A DNA stretch of 64,000 nt, from assembly GCA_013350335.1 (NCBI GenBank), contig CM023540.1, positions 48,405,222-48,469,221 on the forward strand. The letters are read 5' to 3'. Positions 58,125-64,000 of the stretch are shown here, in pieces. Made by a program: the position numbers and the translations under genes. Each line of letters starts with the position of its first letter. The stretch's first letter is position 1. Origin of the DNA: Chimonanthus salicifolius. Its lineage: Eukaryota > Streptophyta > Magnoliopsida > Laurales > Calycanthaceae. The notes under the pieces are model-generated. The model searched no databases. It was not told where the DNA came from and saw nothing but the letters and a program-made list of their open reading frames with translations.

Positions 58125-58243
58125 TGTAGAATAATAAACTAAAGAAAAGAGAATGGAGAGGAAATTCACATAGAATAAATAAAGATGTCCTTCCTAAATA
58201 GGGTGAATCTGGTCAACCCTGTCCTGAAGTGGGTCCCACAACA
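58125..58243 (-). repeat. Copia-5 3' LTR, internally deleted
   Basis: Adjacent to the polypurine tract (plus strand CTCCCCCTCAAGCTGG). Compared with 63155-63421 it jumps from GAGAGGAAATTC directly to ACATAGAATAAATAAAG. Confidence 0.88.
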
Positions 58244-58259
58244 CTCCCCCTCAAGCTGG

Positions 58260-61136
58260 TTCGAAGATGTCGAGTAATCTCAGCTTGACAACAACCGAAT
58301 CAAGCTTGATTTCAGGGAACTGATTTTGTAAAAATGTCCGCAAGCTGATCTTTAGACTTCAAATGAGAAGTGAAAAGATGACCTTCAGAAATATGCTGAC
58401 AAAGGAAATGGTAGGCCACTTCAATGTGCTTAGTTCGCTCATAAAAGACTGGATTGGAGGCAATGTTAATGGCTGTCTAATTGTCATAGAACATGACTAG
58501 TGGATCGGCAAGAGCAAAATCCAATTCAATGAGGAAGTGGCGGAACCACAACAATTCAGAAGCAGCATTAGCCATGGCACGATATTCAGCCTCAACACTA
58601 AAACGAGCAACAATTGACTACTTTTTGCTTCTCCAGGCAACTAAATGTGAGACCAAGAAAACACAATAGCCGGAAGTAAAGCGGTGATCATCTAGAGACC
58701 CGGCTCAATCGGCATCAGAATAGCCGCGAACCAGATAAGTAGACTGGTGTGCATAGAACAAGTCGCCGCCGAGATGAGACTTAAGATACCGAAGGATACG
58801 AAACACAGCTGGAGGTGAGTGTCCCGTGGTTCATGCATGAACTGCCTGTGACACCAACATAAGATAAGTCCGGTCTCGTGATGGTAAGATATTTAAGCTT
58901 GCCAACGAGCTTTTGATAAAAGTTGGGTGTATCAAGAAGGGTCCTATCAGATGCAGATAATTTGGTGTTCACATCCAGTGGGGTATCAGCAGGTTTGCAT
59001 CCAGAATAGCCAGCTTCCTGGAGTAGATCCAGGACATACTTCCACTAAGAGAGATAGAAGCCGCGAGAAGACCGAGCGACTTCAATTCCAAGAAAGTACC
59101 GGAGGGGCCCTAAATCCTTAATATCAAAAGTACGTTGAAGATATTGTTTGAAAGAAGAGATGGCTGCAGCATTATTATCTGTGAGGACAATACCATTAAC
59201 ATAGACCACCAAAAGCATCACAATTGAGTGGAGGCGGTAAATGAAGACTGAGTGATCGGATTGACAACGAATAAAACCATAAGGTAACAAGGCACTGCTG
59301 AACTTCTCGAACCAAGCACAAGGAGACTGCTTAAGACCATAAAGAGCCTTTCAGAGGCTACATACTGAGTGGAGCTCCCCCTGCTTGAGAAACCCCTGAG
59401 GAGAAAGCATGTACACTTCTTCCTGAAGATCTCCATGGAGAAAAGCATTTTTCACATCCAACTGATGAAGGGGCCAATCAAAGGTCGTGGCCAGGGAGAG
59501 TAAGATCTACACAGAGGTAATCTTGGCAACAAGTGAGAATGTATCTTGGTAGTCCACACCATATGTCTGTGTGAAGCCTTTGGTAACTAGGCGAAACTTA
59601 TACCTAGCAATAGAGCCATCAGGACTGTGTTTCAAGACAAAGACCCACTTGCACCCAACAGGAATCTTCCCGGGTGGCAAAGGAACCATGTCCCAAGTGT
59701 GATTCTTCTCAAGGGCAGCTAATTCATCATCCATGGCTACTTTCCACGAGGGATGTTTCAAGGCCGTATCAACCCTCTTAGGTAACTTGATGGTGTACAA
59801 TGCTATGAGAAAGCTATGATAGGAGGGAGAAACAACATGATATGATACAAAACGAGAAAGTGGATGACTGGTGCACGAGCGCGTACCTTTACGAAGGGCA
59901 ATGGGGAGATCAAACTGGTCAAAGCTGGATGAATCTGGACCACTGGCAGAGAAGTGGGTGGAGTTCGTCACAGATGGCAGGCGAGATTGGCGGCGTTGAT
60001 ACACAAGAAGAGGCTTGGTCAGAATGGTGGGATTGAGATCAGGAGGAAGAAGAGGAAGGACTGGGGAAGGAGAAGAAGTAGAGGGAGCTGGAAAATAAGG
60101 ATTCCGCTCAAAAAATGTAACATCCATAGAGATGTAAGATTTTCCAGTTAGAGGATCGAGGCATTTATAGCCTTTGTAAAACGGAGAGTAACCGAGAAAG
60201 GCACAATGCACAACCCTAGGAGTGAGTTTATGGCAAGAAAAGTTGTGTACAAAGCAGACACACCCAAAGATATGTAGTGGGATAGAGGAGATGGATTTAT
60301 GTAAAGAGAGAAGATCAATGGAGGACTGTCCTTTAAAATGCAAGATGGCATTCTGTTGATGAGATAACAAGCAGTTAACACTGCCTCGGGCCAATAGGAC
60401 TGTAGGACATGCATGGTAAAAAGAAGAGAACGAGCCACCTCAAGAAGGTGACGGTTCTTTCTGAATACACCCCCCCCCCTTTCCCCAAACCCCCACCCCC
60501 CTCCCTCTTCTTATCACTTCGTAAAATCTGAATTTTACACCCAAATTGAGTATCAACCCATTTGTAAAAAGTTTAAAAGTGATAAAAAACCTCTAATTTA
60601 TTTTTCATCAAATGTGATAAAATAATGAAAACCAGTGCGAGATACACTAGGAGATTGCCAAACATCAGAGTGAATGAGTGACAATAAAGTGGATGAATGT
60701 TTATTAATAGACAGGGGAAACTGAGATCTAACATGCTTGCCATATTGGCCGTGTTCACACTCAAAAGAACTAAAAGATAAATTAGGAACAAGTTTTTTTA
60801 AATAGAATCTGCAGGATGTCCCAAACGAAAATGCCACAACCACACATCCGACAAGGAAGATGTCGAACATACCTCAAAGTTGCTAAGGCGAGAGTCAAGA
60901 AAGTAGAGGCCACCCGTTTCACGACCACCACCCAACACCACCTTCGTGGTCAGATCCTGGAAAACACAAAGACAAGGAAAGAAAGTGACTGAGCAATTCA
61001 AATGTTTAGTCCAAGCACTGACAGACAATAAGTTTCGGGATAAATTAGGGACATGCAAGACAAATGAAAGCTCCAAATCAGGAGTAAGGGGAATAGTGCA
61101 TTTCCCAACAATATCAGCAGAGGATAACTTGATCAC
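58260..61136 (-). pseudogene. Copia-5 integrase, reverse transcriptase and RNase H
   Basis: GAG-pre-integrase reads WLWHFRLGHPADSI (about 60810). The integrase loses its catalytic Glu region to a G-rich tract at 60470-60505, and then [16 protein letters not shown] sequence returns. The integrase C-terminal part and reverse transcriptase start (59507-60394) read [19 protein letters not shown] and [19 protein letters not shown]. The catalytic YVDD is YVNG at about 59185. RNase H is broken (58781-58972: [20 protein letters not shown]). Confidence 0.82.
60470..60505 (-). other. G-rich tract with G-quadruplex potential replacing integrase sequence
   Basis: The plus strand has C-runs of 10, 4, 5, 6 and 3 bases separated by 1 to 3 bases; the minus strand therefore has five G-runs in 36 bases, a strong G-quadruplex pattern. 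It lies where related Copia-4 encodes NGGEYLSN...PQQNGVAER. Confidence 0.75.
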
Positions 61137-62335
61137 ATGAAACAGGAGAAAGAAGAGAAGATGGTGGACATACTAGCCATGCGGTCAGTAGCACCAGAAT
61201 CCACAATCCAAGAATGATTGGAGACATGGTGTGTAGAGGACTCAGTACCTGCGGTAGAGGAGACAACATTGGAAACCTCAGAAGGTTGAAGATGCTCCAG
61301 TCGTTGCAGCAATAAGTTAAAGTCTTGTTGGGTCACTAGGGCACTATCAGTAGCCATATCAGAAGCAACAGGAGGTGCAACGGAGAAATTAGCTTGCTTT
61401 GGTCGCCCATGAAGCTTGTAACATGAATCAACATAATGGTTATTCATTTTGCAATAAGTGCAGAACCGGGTACCCTTCTTCTGTGGGCATTTGGAAGGAT
61501 CCTTGCCATGGGAAGTAGGAAGCCCATGAGCTGGTAAAGGTGTGGAAGCATGGGTGGTGACCAAGGCGGAGCGTTCGGGTGGCATAGGATCATAACAAGG
61601 TGGCGTCGATCATCACGAAGTAATGTAGAGTAGACCTCATCCAGAGAGGTCGTTGCCCAAGCAATTGGGCTTCGGATAGGCTCAAATTCCTAATTTAGGC
61701 CTGCCAATAACTCAAATGTTCGTCGTCGAGCAACCAGTTGCCTATAGAGAACAACATCACCAGGGCGCTCAAATGTAACAGACTCAAGTTGATCCTAACT
61801 CCAACCAACAGGTGCGCAGTTTAGAATAATATTGAATCAATGATAACTCCCCTGTGGAAGATGGGATGCTGTCTGATACAGTTCATATAAGCAGGCTGAA
61901 TTGTCACCATCAGAATAGAGAGCTTTAACTGTGTCCCAAACATCCTTGGCAGTTGGAAGAGTATAAACAATGCTACGGATATGAACTTCCATGGAGTGGA
62001 GAAGCCATGACTTGACCAAGGAATTAGTAGATTTCCAAGCTCATTATGAGGGACTATCCTTGGCTGGTTTAGTGATCGTGCCATCAATATAGTCTGACAA
62101 TTGCTTAACTTCAAGGAATATTTGAACAGAGTGAGACCATTGGAAGTAATTCTTCTCATTCAACAGAACAGTGGTGATCTTGCCAATGTGAGTAGACCCA
62201 GTAATTCTTCTCATCCAACAGAACAGTGGTGATCTTGCCAATGTGAGTAGACCCAGAGGATGTCATATCGGTAATAGAACTGATAGGAGATGAGACCGTA
62301 GATGATGCAGTAGAAGATCCAACAGTAGAGTCCAT
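61133..62335 (-). pseudogene. Copia-5 gag and protease
   Basis: Gag starts MDSTVGSSTASSTVSSPISS at 62335. A 55-bp tandem duplication (62148-62257) repeats [18 protein letters not shown] and shifts the frame. Further left are SWLLHSMEVHIRSIVYTLPT, the zinc knuckle CTYCKMNNHYVDSC (about 61440) and the protease box WIVDSGATDRMA (about 61190). Confidence 0.82.
62148..62257. repeat. 55-bp tandem duplication in Copia-5 gag
   Basis: AATTCTTCTCATTCAACAGA starts at 62148 and AATTCTTCTCATCCAACAGA at 62203. Since 55 is not a multiple of three, the second copy is out of frame. Confidence 0.9.
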
Positions 62336-63154
62336 AAGGCTAAAGTAGTAAGCAATCGGAATACTGGAGAATGAGATCTAAGCAAAACTAGCCACTATTG
62401 AGTACCAGAGGAACAAATTTGGGAAGAAAAGCAGCAAAAATGGGCCCCACCAGGGATGTGGGTAAGGTTCCTCGATGGAATCCAAAGGCCAGCTAAGGGC
62501 GACTCAAGGGAAATGGAAGGAGTCCAAATCGCAGCAAACAGGAAGCTGATCTGGCAAGAAAATCCCACAAACAGGGATTTTTGGTAGTTCTGCAGCAGTT
62601 TCAGAAAACCCCTGAAGTGGGTCCCACGTTGACCAAAGCCCTAGGTCAACTGTAGGCAAAGGGAGGTGGGCCAGGGGTGAACAATGTGGCCAAGTTGCAG
62701 AACGACCCAATGAGTGGGGACTCATTTCGAAGCGAAAAAGCCCAAACAGGTGGGTGGTTGTCGCTACAGCCGTGTGAATGGAAAAACAACAAAAAGGTGG
62801 CCCACCTTGGACCGAAACCCTAGGTCCACCATAGGTGAAGAGAGGTGGGCCAGGGGCGAACACCACTGCAAGGTTTAAGACTGATTGGACCACGGATGGC
62901 ACGGATCAAAGCCAACTGCGAAGAAGGTGCAGGACGGAGTTGCAATCAGATGCGAAACTGAGAGAACACAAAGGACAGTAGATCTGGTCTCCAGGTAAGG
63001 ACAGATGGAGTAAGAAATCCGCTACAGAAACCTCAGATCGATGATTAGATGCCACCGGGTTAGGAAATGAGCAGGAACTCCGACGGGAGGAATAGAAAAA
63101 TGGAAAAGAACTATTACTCCTTGGAATCTACAGGGATTGGTCTAGCTAATACTA

Positions 63155-63421
63155 TGTAGAATAATAAACTAAAGAAAAGAGAATGGAGAGGAAATTCTCT
63201 CTAATTGTGTGTAGTATTGAATGTAAAGGGTTACATCTAAATATACAGGGAGCCAATCTAGGTGGCTAATATGGAAATGAAATAAAAGAATGATAAAACA
63301 ATCAATTATACAACGCATAGAATAAATAAAGATGTCCTTCGTAAATAGGGTGAATTTGGTCAACCTTGTCCTGAAGTGGGTCCCACAACACCTTACGTGT
63401 CCTGAAGTGGGTCCCACAACA
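63155..63421 (-). repeat. Copia-5 5' LTR with a duplicated end
   Basis: CCTGAAGTGGGTCCCACAACA occurs twice (63370-63390 and 63401-63421), separated by CCTTACGTGT. The outer copy meets the TAAAG duplication and so is the present end. Confidence 0.85.
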
Positions 63422-64000
63422 TAAAGCCCAAACCCGAAGTTTTGAGCCCTTTGTACACCCATCTTCTGTCCCATTCTCCTCTACGATTCGTGCGTTCCTC
63501 GAGCACATCTCGACGTGCTCCCCGAACGCGAGGCTGCGTCTCCTTCCATGGTGTGTTCACACACACATTGATGTGTTGCTGCAATCACCCCGGGCACTTC
63601 CTTCTGAAGCCTCTCTACGCATATGGCCAAGAAGTCATCTTCACGCGTACCTGCCAAAGGCCGAAAGGCCCTTCACCGTGCAACAACACTCTCCGCTACA
63701 TCTTCCTGCCGTGTCTCAAACTCTCCACACGATGACACCTATAGCCTCTTCAGTTGGCATTTCTAGCAGTAATGGAAACTTACCCCTTGTAGCCTCCACG
63801 ATGCTAATAATACACTCCAATCTTGTATGCTTATACACATCCATACATATCTATCCTAGCTGGATCCTCTTTTCCATGCAGCTTCTATATATGTATTAGA
63901 CAACATGTACAGGCTTGCCTAATCTCACATATACCCACGTTGTACACGGCTACATGATTTCCAACCCAAAATTCTCTTCTAAAACCATGTAAATCTAAAG
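63422..64000 (-). repeat. LARD-like element, 5' LTR, right part (truncated by the window)
   Basis: It begins with the second TAAAG (63422-63426), then CCCAAACCCGAAGTTTTGAG, and matches 55284-55900 with few changes. About 170 bp of the LTR should follow beyond position 64000. Confidence 0.85.

Larger units (their letters stand above)
58125..63421 (-). mobile_element. Copia-5: Copia element nested in an LTR of the LARD-like element
   Basis: LTRs are at 58125-58243 (119 bp) and 63155-63421 (267 bp), both with plus-strand start TGTAGAATAATAAACTAA and end GGGTCCCACAACA. TAAAG flanks both sides exactly (58120-58124 and 63422-63426). The left LTR lacks about 117 bp in the middle, and the right LTR has its last 21 bases duplicated. 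On the minus strand a degenerate primer binding site (TAGTATTAG) precedes a leader of about 800 bp, gag (start about 62335) and pol. It belongs to the same family as Copia-4. Confidence 0.92.
55107..64000 (-). mobile_element. Large non-coding LTR element (LARD-like), split by Copia-5, runs off the window
   Basis: The 3' LTR is 55107-56024 and the internal region 56025-57953. The 5' LTR starts at 57954, is interrupted by Copia-5 (58125-63421) and continues from 63422 past 64000. On the minus strand the primer binding site TGGTATCAATAG (about 57941-57952) follows the 5' LTR, and a polypurine tract AAGGTGGAGAT (56025-56035) precedes the 3' LTR. The 1.93-kb internal region encodes no gag or pol, so it must have relied on another element for proteins. 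Internal DNA is C- and T-rich. It fills the amidase intron to the right of 54913. Confidence 0.82.

Overview
This window is plant nuclear DNA, almost certainly from an angiosperm. The support is direct: two nuclear genes with GT-AG introns and plant-type protein families, Ty1/Copia LTR retrotransposons with an initiator-tRNA-Met-like primer binding site, plant LINEs with an RRM-containing ORF1 and an RNase H tail, tRNA-derived SINEs, and several hAT and Stowaway MITEs. Introns of 4 to 8 kb or more, filled with nested transposons, point to a large, TE-rich genome. I cannot name the species. No bacterial-style operon, CRISPR array or rRNA gene is present, and I do not see a new biological system. 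The interest lies in two genes hidden in the repeats and in the nesting history.

Layout. 1-12574 is a LINE graveyard on both strands. It holds tandem LINE 3' ends (1-2965), an inverted reverse-transcriptase segment (2966-5560) split by a non-autonomous hAT element with a perfect 14-bp TIR, and a long LINE with a 5' inversion (5561-12574) that carries a solo LTR at 7020-7942. 12575-17373 is non-coding with old repeats and a hAT-like element. 17374-19558 (minus strand) holds the first four exons of an ABC-transporter gene resembling ALS1/ABCB27; its later exons are not in the window. 19559-26600 is AT-rich intergenic DNA with a Stowaway MITE and a three-copy tandem array of about 757 bp. 26602-31650 is a decayed Copia element (plus strand). 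31740-34404 holds three hAT MITEs with clear 8-bp target duplications and one possible orphan exon. 34456-40172 is a complete but mutated Copia element (minus strand) with both LTRs.

41060-54913 (minus strand) is the 3' half of an amidase-signature gene resembling the Arabidopsis At5g07360 family: five exons and the stop codon. Its introns contain a Copia gag fragment, two SINEs, a LINE ORF1 split by a fourth Copia element, a TA microsatellite and intronic duplications. From 54914 to the right edge lies a further amidase intron filled by a non-coding LTR element (55107 to beyond 64000), whose 5' LTR is split by a fifth Copia element (58125-63421, 5-bp target duplication TAAAG).

The two genes are not functionally linked as far as the sequence shows. 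Nearly all other long open frames are transposon proteins broken by stops and frameshifts.
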